This document shows, one piece after another, positions 9,234-18,777 of a DNA stretch of 38,912 nt. Position 1 is the stretch's first letter. Every line of letters begins with the position of its first letter. A model generated the notes under the pieces. The model searched no databases, had not been told where the DNA came from, and saw only the letters and a program-made list of their open reading frames with translations. Source of the stretch: Dehalococcoidia bacterium (GTDB lineage: Bacteria; Chloroflexota; Dehalococcoidia; UBA2979). Location of the stretch: positions 1 through 38,912 of the forward strand of contig QZJI01000012.1 in the NCBI GenBank assembly GCA_003599735.1. Reading direction: 5' to 3'. The translations under genes were made by a program, and so were the position numbers.

Positions 9234-9643
9234 CGGCATGGTGGCTTCTGCTTATCCCCGCCGTGTTAGGTACATGCGTCGATCTCCGTGTGCGACGGAT
9301 CCCCAATGCCATCGTCATCCCGTCGATCGTGGCCGTACTCCTCCTTTCATGGTTGCAGGGTGGGGGCTGGACGGCGGTGGCTGGGATGTTCGTCGCGGCG
9401 GCAGCAGGCGTCGTCGCGCGTGTTGCGGCGAGTGGCGGGTTTGGCGCGGGGGACGTGAAGCTGCTTGCGTACGGGGGGGCGGTTGTGGGGCTCGCCGGGG
9501 TCGGGTCGTTGCTACTCGGTACCGCCATCAGCGGAGGTGCGCTAGGGATCGCCTACCTGATGCGCGCTGGGCGCGGGGCCACCGTGCCATATGGCGTGGC
9601 GATTACGCTTGGATTGGGCCTAGCCCTCGCGACCGCCTCCTGA
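9230..9643 (+). CDS. tadV: A24 prepilin peptidase (TadV/CpaA-like)
   Basis: A 137-residue membrane aspartic protease that would cleave the leaders of Flp, TadE and perhaps TadG. Both catalytic Asp contexts are present: TCVDLRVRRIPN in the first cytoplasmic loop and GAGDVKLLAYGG in the second. The methyltransferase domain of larger prepilin peptidases is absent, as is usual for the Tad type. The GTG start overlaps the DUF192 stop. It is the last gene of the operon, and no obvious terminator follows. Confidence 0.9.
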   Translation: MTAWWLLLIPAVLGTCVDLRVRRIPNAIVIPSIVAVLLLSWLQGGGWTAVAGMFVAAAAGVVARVAASGGFGAGDVKLLAYGGAVVGLAGVGSLLLGTAISGGALGIAYLMRAGRGATVPYGVAITLGLGLALATAS

Positions 9644-9807
9644 CAGGCGCCGGTGTGTAGATTCACCTGTGTGAGGCATCACAGACGAGATTTGACGAAC
9701 CCATACTGAGTGCATCCATTGGCGGGCTCTTTGCGTATCATCCACGAATCACTCTGGGGACGGCGCAATTCTCTCTGGGCGTCGCGATGGGTGCAGGAGG
9801 TGGATTC
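9644..9807 (+). promoter_or_regulatory. Intergenic region with possible promoter for the solute-binding protein
   Basis: This 164-bp gap has no gene. TTGACG (9692-9697) is followed after 17 bases by TCCATT (9715-9720), a weak -10. A strong Shine-Dalgarno (AGGAGG, 9795-9800) lies seven bases before TTG 9808, which decides the start of the next gene. Confidence 0.4.
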
Positions 9808-11571
9808 TTGGAGGAACGGAACTACTGGTCCAGGGCGCTTGAAAGAGGCGCGTCCCGTCGGACCGTCTTGCGCGGCGCCGGCATCGCGGGCGCCGGACTC
9901 GCGGGGGCGGCCCTCATCGGCTGCGGAGACAAGAAAAAAGACGATACGCCGGCCAAGGCAACGGCCACAGCGGCCGCCGCGAACGCTCAAGCCACGCCGA
10001 GTGACCCGTTCGCGAACATCAAACGGGGCGGCACTCTCAAGGGCACCCTGTCGGCGGACCCGGTCACGATCGACCCGTATGCGAACGCTTCGTTCACGGC
10101 GAAGGGCGCGGCGGGTTACAGCTACAGTCGCTTGTACAAGGTCGCGGCTCGCGGCGACAAGAACCCGTACGCTGTGAGCGTGGAGCCGGATGTCGCCCAG
10201 AGCGCGGAGTCCACGGACGGCCAAAACTGGACCGTCAAGCTCAAGAAGGGCGTGAAGTTCCACAACATCGCTCCGGTCAACGGCCGTGAACTGACGTCCG
10301 AGGATGTGATGTTCTCGTGGAAGCGCTTGACGGACGAGAAAGGCCCGAACAAGGACGCGGCGAAGGGCATCAAACTTGAGGCGGTGGACTCCCACACTCT
10401 CAAGTTCACGCTTCCGAAGCCCACGGCCACGTTCCTCGACTTCATCTCAGATTCCAACCTGCTCTGGATCCAGCCGAAAGAAGCGGGCGGCGGGTTCGAT
10501 CCGAAGACGCAAATGATCGGCTCTGGCCCGTGGGTCATGTCCGAGTACAAGCCGAACGTTAAGTTCTCGTACAAGAAGCACGCCGACTACCACGACAAGC
10601 CAAAGCCGTTCGCGGACGGCGTGGATCTGGCGATCATCCCGGAGTACGCCAACCGACTGTCGCAGTTCCAGGCTGGGAACGTGCACTACGAAGGCGTGAA
10701 CGCCAACGATGTGCTGCAGCTCCGCAAGGACCAGCCGAAGGTGCAATGGCGTGGCCTCCTGCCGGCGCTCCTGAGCTTCTTCTACTTCGAGAAGGCGGAG
10801 ACCGCCCCGAACGCCCCATGGCGTGACGATCGGTTCCGCAAGGCCGTCTCCATGACTCAGGACCGCAACGCTCTGACAGAGGCCGGCTACAACGTCAAGA
10901 AACTGCAGGAAGCGGGCCTGGACGTCTCCATCCTGTGGAACAACGTGGTCCCTGCCGGCTTCGCCGCGTGGTGGCTGGACCCCCAGGGCAAGGACATGGG
11001 CCCCGCCGGGGAGTTCTTCAAATTCAACAAGGCGGAAGCCAAGAAGCTCTTGGACGCCTCCGGCTACAAGGGCGAGAAGATCCCCTTCATTTTCTCGAAC
11101 AAGATCTACGGCTCCACCTTCGACTCTCTGGCCGAGGCGACCGCGAACTACCTGCGTGAAGGTGGCGTGAACGTCGAGATCCAGACCCAGGACTACGCCT
11201 CGGTCTACATCACACAGACGTTCCGCTCGAATTTCAAGGGCATCGCGTGGGGCTACGAGACCCCGTTCCCGGAGGTCGGCGGCTACTTCACGCGGATGTT
11301 CGGCGATGACCCACAGAACCACAGCAAGATCAAGGACGCCAAGATTACCGAGCTGGATGCCAAGCAGGCGGTCGAGCTCAACGCGGAGAAGCGTCGCGAA
11401 TACATCTGGGAGATCCAGCGCGTCAATGCGGACAAGATGTACTACATTCCGTCCCAGGCGGGCGCTGGCGTCGGATGGACGGCCTACCGGCCGGAGGTCC
11501 GAGGCATCACCCAGACCCGCGCTTACGGCGGGGCGACGGAGAGCCTGACCAACTTCTGGCTTGACGCCTAA
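9808..11571 (+). CDS. ABC transporter family-5 solute-binding lipoprotein, Tat-exported
   Basis: A protein of about 587 residues of the SBP_bac_5 (peptide/nickel/opine) family. The N-terminus has a twin-arginine motif (SRRTVLRG), a hydrophobic stretch and a lipobox (LIGC, Cys39). An Ala/Thr-rich spacer leads to the family core (GGTLKGTLSADPVTIDPY, VKLKKGVKFH, LTSEDVMFSWKRL). It should bind an oligopeptide or similar ligand at the outer face of the membrane. The TTG start at 9808 is preferred because AGGAGG stands seven bases before it. ATG 9787 lies upstream of that Shine-Dalgarno and has none of its own. No permease or ATPase genes adjoin it, so the partners must be elsewhere. Confidence 0.85.
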   Translation: MEERNYWSRALERGASRRTVLRGAGIAGAGLAGAALIGCGDKKKDDTPAKATATAAAANAQATPSDPFANIKRGGTLKGTLSADPVTIDPYANASFTAKGAAGYSYSRLYKVAARGDKNPYAVSVEPDVAQSAESTDGQNWTVKLKKGVKFHNIAPVNGRELTSEDVMFSWKRLTDEKGPNKDAAKGIKLEAVDSHTLKFTLPKPTATFLDFISDSNLLWIQPKEAGGGFDPKTQMIGSGPWVMSEYKPNVKFSYKKHADYHDKPKPFADGVDLAIIPEYANRLSQFQAGNVHYEGVNANDVLQLRKDQPKVQWRGLLPALLSFFYFEKAETAPNAPWRDDRFRKAVSMTQDRNALTEAGYNVKKLQEAGLDVSILWNNVVPAGFAAWWLDPQGKDMGPAGEFFKFNKAEAKKLLDASGYKGEKIPFIFSNKIYGSTFDSLAEATANYLREGGVNVEIQTQDYASVYITQTFRSNFKGIAWGYETPFPEVGGYFTRMFGDDPQNHSKIKDAKITELDAKQAVELNAEKRREYIWEIQRVNADKMYYIPSQAGAGVGWTAYRPEVRGITQTRAYGGATESLTNFWLDA

Positions 11572-11613
11572 CCGTCCGCCTGTAGGCGACGGCCAGACGA
11601 CAAGACAAATAGA

Positions 11614-11657
11614 GGACAGACAGAGGGCGGGCCGCAAGGCCCGCCCTCTGTCTGTCC
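11614..11657. terminator. Bidirectional hairpin between solute-binding protein and lpd
   Basis: A perfect 20-bp stem (11614-11633 with 11638-11657) closes a GCAA tetraloop. It sits between two convergent genes and can end transcription from both sides. There is no T-run, which is common in high-GC terminators. Confidence 0.85.
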
Positions 11658-11668
11658 AGGGAACGAGA

Positions 11669-13081
11669 TCACCGCCGCCGTCCCAAATAGTGCGGACTGG
11701 TGCCGAAGAACGCCTCGGCAGCCTCCATCAGCGTCTCGGAGCGCGAGGGGTGGGCGTGTACCGTGAGTCGAATGTCCTCCAGCCGCGCGCCCATCTCCAC
11801 GGCCAGCGTCGCCTCGCCGATCAACTCGCCCGCACCCCGTCCGACGATGCCCGCGCCCAGCAGCCGCCCGCTTCCGGCCTGCGCGATCCACTTGGTCAAT
11901 CCATTGCGGTCGGCGGCGGTGGCGGCCCGCCCGGACGCGCTCCAGGGGAACCGCGCCACCTCGATGTCGAGTCCGTGCGCTTGTGCCTCAGCCTCCGTCA
12001 GGCCGCACCAAGCGACCTCCGGGTCGGTGTAGATCACGGCGGGGATCGCCGAAGGCTCCCACACGCTTGGCTCTCCTGCGATCGCCTCCACCGCTACCCG
12101 CGCCTCGTGCGTCGCCTTGTGCGCCAGCATCGGCTCCCCCGCCACGTCGCCGACCGCATAGATCGAGGGCTCGGCCGTCCGACGCTGGACGTCTACTTCG
12201 ACAAAGCCTCGAGGCGTAAGGGACACACGGGTCGCATCGAGCCCGAGGTCGGCACTGTTGGGGCGCCGGCCGGTCGCGATCAGGACACGGTCGAAGCGGG
12301 CTTCCTCCGTGCCGGATGAACCAGCCAGCGTGGCCCGTATGCCGCCGTCATCCGTTTCGGCCAGCGCCTGCACCGTCATGTGCAGGTGGATCCGTTCCAC
12401 GGTGGTAGCGACGCGCTTCGCGAGCACTTCCACCAGGTCGCGGTCGGCGCCGGGCAACAGCCCGCCCGTCGCCTCCACTACGGTAACGCGCGAGCCGAGC
12501 GCGGCGTATACCGTGGCCATCTCGAGACCGATATAGCCCCCGCCGACGACCAGCAGCGTGGCAGGTACCTCGGGTAGCGCGAGCGCGGCTGCGGCGTCCC
12601 ACACACGAGGTGAGTCGAGGCGGAGCGGCGGCGGGATCGAGGCAGACGATCCGGTGGCGACGATCGCGGCGTCGAACTGCACCTCGGTCAATTCGCCATC
12701 GTGCGCCACGCGCAACGTGTGCGTGTCTATGAAACGGCCGCGCCCCTGCACATACCGGACCTTCCGTGCCCGTGCGATCTGACCGAGGCCGCCCGTCAGC
12801 CCGCGGACGACGCCGTCTTTCCACGCCCGCAGCCGGTCGAGGTCGAGCGCCGGTGCGCCGAATGTGAGCCCAATCGCTTCCGCCTCCCGTGCCTCGGTGA
12901 TCACGGCTGCGGCATGTAGGAGCGCCTTCGAGGGGATGCAGCCTTCGTACAGGCAGATGCCGCCTGGCTCGGGGCGCGTGTCGATCAATGTGACGTCCAT
13001 CCCGCGTTCGGCGGCGAGGAATGCGGCCGGATAGCCTCCCGGCCCGGCCCCGAGCACCGCGATGCGCAGTCGGTCGGCCAC
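11669..13081 (-). CDS. lpd: Dihydrolipoamide dehydrogenase (E3)
   Basis: A 470-residue flavoprotein that reoxidises the dihydrolipoyl group of E2 and reduces NAD. It shows the FAD-binding GAGPGGYPAA, the redox disulphide Cys43-x4-Cys48 (GGICLYEGCIPS), the NAD-binding VVGGGYIGLEMA, the second FAD motif (YAVGDVAGEP) and the C-terminal active-site His/Glu region (HAHPSRSET). It is the third gene of an E1-E2-E3 operon. The GTG start lies one base after the E2 stop, with GGAGGG five bases upstream. Confidence 0.93.
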   Translation of the reverse strand: MADRLRIAVLGAGPGGYPAAFLAAERGMDVTLIDTRPEPGGICLYEGCIPSKALLHAAAVITEAREAEAIGLTFGAPALDLDRLRAWKDGVVRGLTGGLGQIARARKVRYVQGRGRFIDTHTLRVAHDGELTEVQFDAAIVATGSSASIPPPLRLDSPRVWDAAAALALPEVPATLLVVGGGYIGLEMATVYAALGSRVTVVEATGGLLPGADRDLVEVLAKRVATTVERIHLHMTVQALAETDDGGIRATLAGSSGTEEARFDRVLIATGRRPNSADLGLDATRVSLTPRGFVEVDVQRRTAEPSIYAVGDVAGEPMLAHKATHEARVAVEAIAGEPSVWEPSAIPAVIYTDPEVAWCGLTEAEAQAHGLDIEVARFPWSASGRAATAADRNGLTKWIAQAGSGRLLGAGIVGRGAGELIGEATLAVEMGARLEDIRLTVHAHPSRSETLMEAAEAFFGTSPHYLGRRR

Positions 13082-13082
13082 G

Positions 13083-14408
13083 CTAGCCCTCCAGCGCCAT
13101 CAACAGCGGGTTCTTGATCGCGTCGACGATCCAGGTCAGGAAGCGCGCGCCGTCTGCGCCGTCGATGACGCGGTGGTCATGGCCCAGCGAGAGCGGCATC
13201 AGCAGGCGTGGCTCCCACGTCTTCCGCTCGGCGTCCCACACCGCCGTCTGCTGTGCGCGGCCGAGGCCCAGCACGGCGACCTCCGGCCAGTTGATGATCG
13301 GATCGAAATGGCTGATCCCGAACGAGCCGAGGTTGGTCACCGTGAACGTGGACCCGCGCATCTCCTCTAGTGTCAGTGTGTTCGCCCGTGCTCGCTCCGC
13401 GATGCCGTTCAGTTCTACCGACAGCTCGATGATGTTCTTCTGGTCGACGTTTTCGATCTTCGGCACCACGAGCCCACGGTCGGTGTCTACCGCGACACCG
13501 AGATGGACGTACTGCTTCAGGATCAATTCGTTCGAGTCGATGTCCAGGCTGGCGTTCAGGCGCGGGTGTGCCCGCAGCGCGGCGGCGATCACCTTCAGCA
13601 TCATCACGGAAATCGTGAGATTGCCGCCTGCGGCCTTTGCACGTTCCCTGAATCGCTGGCGCAGCGCCTCCATCGCCGTGATGTCCGCGCGGTCGTACAG
13701 GTGGACGTGCGGAATCTCAGCCCACGACTGCGCCATGTTGCGCGCCACAGTCCGGCGCAGTCGCGAGAGCGGCTCGCGCGACACGCCTCCCCAGTGCGTG
13801 AAGTCCGGCAGCGGGCGCGTCTCGAATCCATGGTGGCGACCCTCACCGCCTGCTCCAGCCGTCCAGGCAGATGGGGGCGTACTCCGCTCACGCGCGGCAC
13901 GCTTCACGTCGTCATCCGTGATCCGTCCGCCCGGCCCGCTGCCCGTGACGCGACTGACGTCGACGCCCACCTCCCGAGCCAGCTTGCGGACAGACGGCGA
14001 GGCTGGAGTCACGCCGCCCGTGGGGGGTATCACCGGGGCCGATGGCGTGGGCAGGGGTGTTGGCGCGACAGGCGCAGGAGCTGGTGCGGCAGCGGGCGGT
14101 GCTGCCGCAGGTGCTGGGGGCGGGGCAGAGGCGGTGGCGGCCTCAGGCGGTGCTGCGGGCGAGGCTGGCGGAACGCCCGCGCCGACCTCAATTAGAGGTT
14201 GGCCGACGGGGATCGTCTGCCCCGCGCGGACGAGGACGGCGGTCACCGTGCCGGTGATGCCGGACGGAACATCAAGCGTCGCTTTCTCCGTCTCGATCTC
14301 CACGATCGGCTGGTCGATGGCGACCGTGTCACCGGGAGAGACGTACACCTTCAGCACGTCGGCCTCGGTGATCCCCTCGCCGAGGTCGGGCAACCTGAAC
14401 TCCGCCAT
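13083..14408 (-). CDS. aceF: Pyruvate dehydrogenase E2, dihydrolipoamide acetyltransferase
   Basis: A 441-residue E2. One lipoyl domain (1-78) carries the lipoylated Lys42 in EIETEKATLDV. A long Ala/Pro linker follows (about 85-150). The peripheral-subunit-binding domain is at about 153-190 (SPSVRKLAREVGVDVSRVTG). The catalytic acyltransferase domain ends with GHDHRVIDGADG. ATG 14408 is chosen because the lipoyl domain begins there and GAGGGG stands upstream. The frame extends to 14825 but that part is antisense to the real E1 frame. Its lipoyl group would be supplied by the divergent lipB-lipA genes. Confidence 0.93.
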   Translation of the reverse strand: MAEFRLPDLGEGITEADVLKVYVSPGDTVAIDQPIVEIETEKATLDVPSGITGTVTAVLVRAGQTIPVGQPLIEVGAGVPPASPAAPPEAATASAPPPAPAAAPPAAAPAPAPVAPTPLPTPSAPVIPPTGGVTPASPSVRKLAREVGVDVSRVTGSGPGGRITDDDVKRAARERSTPPSAWTAGAGGEGRHHGFETRPLPDFTHWGGVSREPLSRLRRTVARNMAQSWAEIPHVHLYDRADITAMEALRQRFRERAKAAGGNLTISVMMLKVIAAALRAHPRLNASLDIDSNELILKQYVHLGVAVDTDRGLVVPKIENVDQKNIIELSVELNGIAERARANTLTLEEMRGSTFTVTNLGSFGISHFDPIINWPEVAVLGLGRAQQTAVWDAERKTWEPRLLMPLSLGHDHRVIDGADGARFLTWIVDAIKNPLLMALEG

Positions 14409-14428
14409 CGCGCCCCCCTCGTCTTTGC

Positions 14429-17119
14429 CTACGCCCGCGCCGGGTCGCCGCGCTCGGCGTCGATCCCCAGAGTCGCCCGCGCCTCGGCTGCGATACGCGC
14501 CGGGATTGTCTCTTCCCGGGCGAGCGCCGCCAGCGCCGCGAACGCAATGTGGTTGCGGTCGACCTCGAAGTGGTCGCGTAGTGCCTCGCGCGTCTCCGCC
14601 CGCCCGAATCCGTCCGTGCCGAGGGCCACGAGCCGCCCCGATACCCACTTCGCCACGCCGTCGGGCAGCGCCTTCAGGTAGTCCGAGGCCGCTACCACTG
14701 GCGTGCCATCGCCGAGGCATTGCGCGACGTACGGCACTCGCGGCGTCTGCTCCAGGTGGAGCAGGTTCCACCGCTCCACGTCCAGTGCCTCGCGCCGCAA
14801 TTCGGTGTATGACGTCGCTGACCATGCGTCTGAGGCGATGCCAAATCGCTCAGCCAGCATTTCCTGTGCGCGCAGCACTTCGTTCATAATCGCACCAGAC
14901 CCGATCAGATGGACCCGTGGTGTCGAGGCGTCTGCGCCCGCCGGTGTCATCGGACGGAAGCGGTACAGTCCACGCACGATACCGTCGCGCACGCCACCGC
15001 CCTCCGGTATCGCGGGCTGGCGGTAGTTCTCGTTACTGACGGTGATGTAGGTAATCCCATCCTCGTGTTCGTCCAGCATCCGGCGTGCGCCATCTTGCAA
15101 CAGGACCGCGATTTCGAAGGCGAATGCCGGGTCGTAGGAGCGCATGTTCGGGATCGCGGAGGCGAGCAGATGGCTGTGCCCGTCCAGATGCTGCAAGCCC
15201 TCACCCATCAACGTTGTGCGTCCGGCCGTCGCGCCGATCAGGAATCCGCGCGCCCGCGCGTCGCCTGCCGCCCAGGCGAGATCCCCCACCCGCTGGAGGC
15301 CGAACATCGAGTAAAGGATGAAGAACGGCAGCATCGCGCGGCCGTGGTTCGCATACGACGTACCGGCCGCGAGGAACGAGGAGAACCCGCCCGCTTCGGT
15401 GATGCCCTCCTCCAGGACCTGCCCGTCGGTGCTCTCCTTGTAATAGATGAGGCTTTCGCGGTCGACGGGCGTGTAGCTCTGGCCGTTGTGGGCGTAGATG
15501 CCGAACTCGCGAAAGAACGACTCCATCCCGAATGTGCGCGCCTCGTCCGGGATCACCGGCACCACGCGCTTGCCGAGGTCGGGTGTGCGCAGCAGCCCGG
15601 CGAGCATCCGTACAAACGCCATCGTCGTCGACACCTCGCGGTCACCCGATCCCGCGAGGAACTCGGCGAATACGGACTCCTCAGGCAGTGGCAGCATCTC
15701 CTCGCGCACGCGTCGCTGCGGCAGGAAGCCCCCGAGGGCCTGTCGCCGTTCGAGGAGGTAACGCATCTCGGCGGAATTGTCGGCCGGTCGGTAGAGCGGG
15801 GCACGGCCCACCTCCTCGTCGGAGAGCGGCAGCGTGAACCGATCGCGGAACGCGAGCAGGTCGTCTTCGTCCAGATGCTTCTGCTGGTGGGCGACGTTGC
15901 GACCCTCGCCGGCCGTGCCGAGGCCATATCCCTTGATCGTCCGCGCGAGGATCACCGTCGGTGCGCCTCGATATGTCGTCGCGGTGTGGTAGGCGGCATA
16001 CACCTTCTCGTGGTCGTGCCCGCCGAGGCGTAGCTTCAGCAGCTCGTCATCCGACAGGTGCGCGACCATCCGCGCCAGACGCGGGTCGACGCCCCAGAAG
16101 TGCTCGCGCGTGTACGCACCGCCCGCCACGGCGTATTTCTGATACTCCCCGTCCACCACCTCGCCCATGCGCTGCACGAGGAGGCCGTCGGTGTCCCGCG
16201 CGAGGAGGGCGTCCCAGTCGCCGCCCCAGATCACTTTCAAGACGTTCCAACCGACGCCGCGGAACACCGCCTCCAGTTCCTGGATGATCTGGCCGTTCCC
16301 GCGCACCGGTCCGTCCAGGCGCTGCAGGTTGCAGTTCACGACGAAGATCAGGTTGTCCAGGCCCTCGCGCGCCGCGAGTGAGATCGCGCCCAGCGCCTCC
16401 GGCTCGTCTGTCTCTCCGTCGCCGAGGAAGCACCACACCTTCCGGTCGCTTGGCGGGATCAGTCCTCGTTGTTCGAGGTAGCGCATGAAGCGCGCCTGAT
16501 AGATCGCCGTAATCGGCCCGAGGCCCATCGAGACCGTGGGGAACTGCCAGTACTCCGGCATGGTCCAGGGGTGGGGGTAGGAGGACAGCCCGCCGCCTTC
16601 CGCGAATTCGCGGCGGAAGTTCCGCATCTCTTTCGCCGAGATGCGCCCTTCGAGGTAGGAGCGGGCGTAGATGCCGGGCGAGGAATGGCCCTGGATGTAG
16701 AGCAGGTCGGCGCCCCCCGGCGCGTCCGGGCCGCGCCAAAAGTGTTGGAACCCCACCTCGTACAGCACCGCCGCGGAGGCGTAGGAGGAGATATGCCCGC
16801 CCAGCCCCGGTGTGCGCGTGTTCGCCTCGGATACCATCGCGAGCGCGTTCCACCGCACGAGGCGCGTGATCTTCCGTTCGAGTTCCAGGTCGCCCGGATA
16901 CGGCGGCTGGCGCTCGGGCGGGATCGTGTTCACGTAGGGCGTGCGTGACGTGACCGGCAGGGGGATGCCCGCGCGCTGGGCGTCGATCTGGAGCGCCTGG
17001 AGCAGCCGGCTCGCGCGGTCGGCGCCCGAGGAGCGCACGACATCCCGCAGCGCCTCGGTCCACTCGCGCGTTTCGACCCAATCGGGGGTCTCGGGGATGT
17101 CCGGCGTGCCGTCTGTCAC
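14429..17119 (-). CDS. aceE: Pyruvate dehydrogenase E1, homodimeric type
   Basis: An 896-residue ThDP enzyme that decarboxylates pyruvate and acetylates the E2 lipoyl arm. It is of the single-chain AceE type, not the alpha/beta type. The ThDP/Mg motif is clear (GDGETDEPE ... NCNLQRLDGPVRGN), as is the conserved substrate-side GHSSPGIYARSYLEGR. The C-terminal third has the transketolase-like region. Length matches AceE (about 885-900). The GTG start follows a G-rich Shine-Dalgarno-like run. It heads the operon and E2 begins 20 bases after its stop. Confidence 0.93.
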   Translation of the reverse strand: MTDGTPDIPETPDWVETREWTEALRDVVRSSGADRASRLLQALQIDAQRAGIPLPVTSRTPYVNTIPPERQPPYPGDLELERKITRLVRWNALAMVSEANTRTPGLGGHISSYASAAVLYEVGFQHFWRGPDAPGGADLLYIQGHSSPGIYARSYLEGRISAKEMRNFRREFAEGGGLSSYPHPWTMPEYWQFPTVSMGLGPITAIYQARFMRYLEQRGLIPPSDRKVWCFLGDGETDEPEALGAISLAAREGLDNLIFVVNCNLQRLDGPVRGNGQIIQELEAVFRGVGWNVLKVIWGGDWDALLARDTDGLLVQRMGEVVDGEYQKYAVAGGAYTREHFWGVDPRLARMVAHLSDDELLKLRLGGHDHEKVYAAYHTATTYRGAPTVILARTIKGYGLGTAGEGRNVAHQQKHLDEDDLLAFRDRFTLPLSDEEVGRAPLYRPADNSAEMRYLLERRQALGGFLPQRRVREEMLPLPEESVFAEFLAGSGDREVSTTMAFVRMLAGLLRTPDLGKRVVPVIPDEARTFGMESFFREFGIYAHNGQSYTPVDRESLIYYKESTDGQVLEEGITEAGGFSSFLAAGTSYANHGRAMLPFFILYSMFGLQRVGDLAWAAGDARARGFLIGATAGRTTLMGEGLQHLDGHSHLLASAIPNMRSYDPAFAFEIAVLLQDGARRMLDEHEDGITYITVSNENYRQPAIPEGGGVRDGIVRGLYRFRPMTPAGADASTPRVHLIGSGAIMNEVLRAQEMLAERFGIASDAWSATSYTELRREALDVERWNLLHLEQTPRVPYVAQCLGDGTPVVAASDYLKALPDGVAKWVSGRLVALGTDGFGRAETREALRDHFEVDRNHIAFAALAALAREETIPARIAAEARATLGIDAERGDPARA

Positions 17120-17179
17120 GGTCCCCCCGTGAACACGATCTCAGGTGTCTCACCGAGGGTAGCGCACCGGCCGCCGGGC

Positions 17180-17185
17180 TAGACT
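17180..17185 (+). promoter_or_regulatory. -10 element of a leaderless lipB promoter
   Basis: TAGACT ends seven bases before the lipB ATG, so a start site at normal distance would fall on the ATG itself. The lipB ATG has no upstream Shine-Dalgarno in the transcribed part. I see no clear -35. The 73-bp gap must also hold the divergent aceE promoter. Confidence 0.55.
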
Positions 17186-17192
17186 GTGGGGA

Positions 17193-17858
17193 ATGAACGG
17201 CATTCCGTCGGTGGAACTGCTGATCCACGCTGGGCGCCGGCGCGTCCCGTATGCCTCCTCGCTCGCCTGGATGCTCTCTCGTGCCGAGGCGGTGCGTTGC
17301 GGTGGCCCCGAGGTGGTCGCCCTCCTTGAACATGACCCCGTCTATACCCTCGGCGCACGGGCAGCCCGCACCTCGCTCCGCGTCGCCGAGGCCGCCCTCC
17401 TCGCACCGCTGGTTGAGGCCGACCGCGGCGGCGATGTCACCTGGCACGGTCCCGGACAGGTCGTCCTCTATCCCGTCCTCGACCTGCGCGCGCGGGGCCT
17501 GCGCGCCGGCGACTACGTCCGCGCCCTCGAATCCGTCGCCATCGAGACGCTCGTCGCCTGGGGGATCGCGGGAGGCCGAATGGCCGGGCGCCCCGGCGTG
17601 TGGGTCGATGGCGCGAAGGTCGCCGCTGTCGGAGTCCGTATCGACCGGGGGGTGAGCCGGCACGGTCTCGCGCTCAACGTCTCGCCCGATCTTGCCTGGT
17701 TCGACGCGATCGTCCCGTGTGGACTCGCGGACGCGGAGGTGACCTCGATGGCGCGGTTGCTGGGTGAGGCCCCGTCGCTCCCGGCGGTTGCTGAAGCGAT
17801 GGCGGCCGCGTTCGCGCGTGTGCTTGGCGTCACGCTCGTCGAGGCGGTGCCCGCGTGA
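17193..17858 (+). CDS. lipB: Lipoyl(octanoyl) transferase
   Basis: A 221-residue LipB. It moves octanoyl from acyl carrier protein to the lipoyl lysine of apo-E2-type proteins. Motifs are RGGDVTWHGPGQVVLYPV (about 78-95), the catalytic Lys142 in DGAKVAAVGVRI and the acyl-accepting Cys176 in IVPCGLAD. It is divergent from the pyruvate dehydrogenase operon it serves, and overlaps lipA by four bases (GTGA), so the two are translationally coupled. Confidence 0.95.
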   Translation: MNGIPSVELLIHAGRRRVPYASSLAWMLSRAEAVRCGGPEVVALLEHDPVYTLGARAARTSLRVAEAALLAPLVEADRGGDVTWHGPGQVVLYPVLDLRARGLRAGDYVRALESVAIETLVAWGIAGGRMAGRPGVWVDGAKVAAVGVRIDRGVSRHGLALNVSPDLAWFDAIVPCGLADAEVTSMARLLGEAPSLPAVAEAMAAAFARVLGVTLVEAVPA

Positions 17859-18724
17859 CGCTGGCGACGCGAGAGCGGAAGCCGCCGTGGTTCAAGGCGC
17901 CGTTCCCGGGGGGGGAACGGTTCGGCCACATCAAAAGTCTGCTGCGCGAGCAGTCGCTCCACACCGTGTGTGAAGAGGCGCGTTGTCCGAACATCGGCGA
18001 GTGCTTCAACGCGGGCACGGCCACATTCATGATCCTCGGCGACACGTGCACGAGGGCGTGCGGCTACTGCGCCGTCAACAGCGGCCGGCCTGGCGCTGTT
18101 GACCCGCTGGAACCGGTGCGGCTGGCGCGGACGGTCGCCACGCTCGGCCTGGACTACGCCGTCATCACCTCCGTAAACCGGGACGACCTGCCGGACGGTG
18201 GAGCCTCGATCTTCGCCGCGTGCATCCGGGCTGTGCGCCACGCCCGCCCGACATGCGACGTGGAGGTGCTCATCCCTGACTTCATGGGGGACATCGAGGC
18301 ACTGCGTGCCGTCCTCGACGCTGGCCCGTCCGTGCTGAACCACAACACCGAGACGGTGCCGCGGCTCTACCGCGGCGTCCGCTCGAAGGGTGACTACGCG
18401 CGGACGCTGGACGTGTTCCGGCACGCGCGCGAGACTGCGCCCACCGTGCCACTCAAGACCGGGATCATGCTCGGCCTCGGCGAAACGGCGCAAGAACTCG
18501 AGGCCGTCTTCGTCGATTTGCGCGAAGCAGGCGTCACGCTGCTGACACTGGGCCAGTATCTCCGGCCAACGCCCAAGCACCTGCCAGTCGCGGAGTACGT
18601 CCATCCGGATGAGTTCGCCCGGCTGCGCGAGGTTGCCCTAGGCCTGGGGTTCAGGCACGTCGAATCCGGGCCGCTGGTGCGCTCCTCCTACCACGCGCGA
18701 GCACAGGCGATCGCGGCGGACTGA
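17855..18724 (+). CDS. lipA: Lipoyl synthase
   Basis: A 289-residue radical SAM enzyme that inserts two sulphurs into protein-bound octanoyl groups. The auxiliary cluster is Cys39, Cys44, Cys50 (VCEEARCPNIGEC). The radical-SAM cluster is Cys65-x3-Cys69-x2-Cys72 (CTRACGYC). The C-terminal serine motif (RSSYHA) that ligates the auxiliary cluster is present. The GTG start overlaps the lipB stop. All family residues needed for activity are there. Confidence 0.95.
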   Translation: MTLATRERKPPWFKAPFPGGERFGHIKSLLREQSLHTVCEEARCPNIGECFNAGTATFMILGDTCTRACGYCAVNSGRPGAVDPLEPVRLARTVATLGLDYAVITSVNRDDLPDGGASIFAACIRAVRHARPTCDVEVLIPDFMGDIEALRAVLDAGPSVLNHNTETVPRLYRGVRSKGDYARTLDVFRHARETAPTVPLKTGIMLGLGETAQELEAVFVDLREAGVTLLTLGQYLRPTPKHLPVAEYVHPDEFARLREVALGLGFRHVESGPLVRSSYHARAQAIAAD

Positions 18725-18738
18725 CCGGGGAGGACGGG

Positions 18739-18771
18739 TTGACGTGCGCCTACGGATGCCGCGCGTAATAT
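18739..18771 (+). promoter_or_regulatory. Promoter of the MFS gene, probably leaderless
   Basis: TAATAT (18766-18771) ends six bases before the ATG at 18778. TTGACG (18739-18744) is 21 bases further up, longer than the usual 17. With the start site at or next to the ATG, the transcript would have no leader. Confidence 0.5.
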
Positions 18772-18777
18772 CGCCGG

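Noticed and set aside
13114..14889. 591-residue plus-strand frame
   Set aside because: It is antisense to E2 and the end of E1. The Gly/Ala runs are the complement of the Ala/Pro linker.
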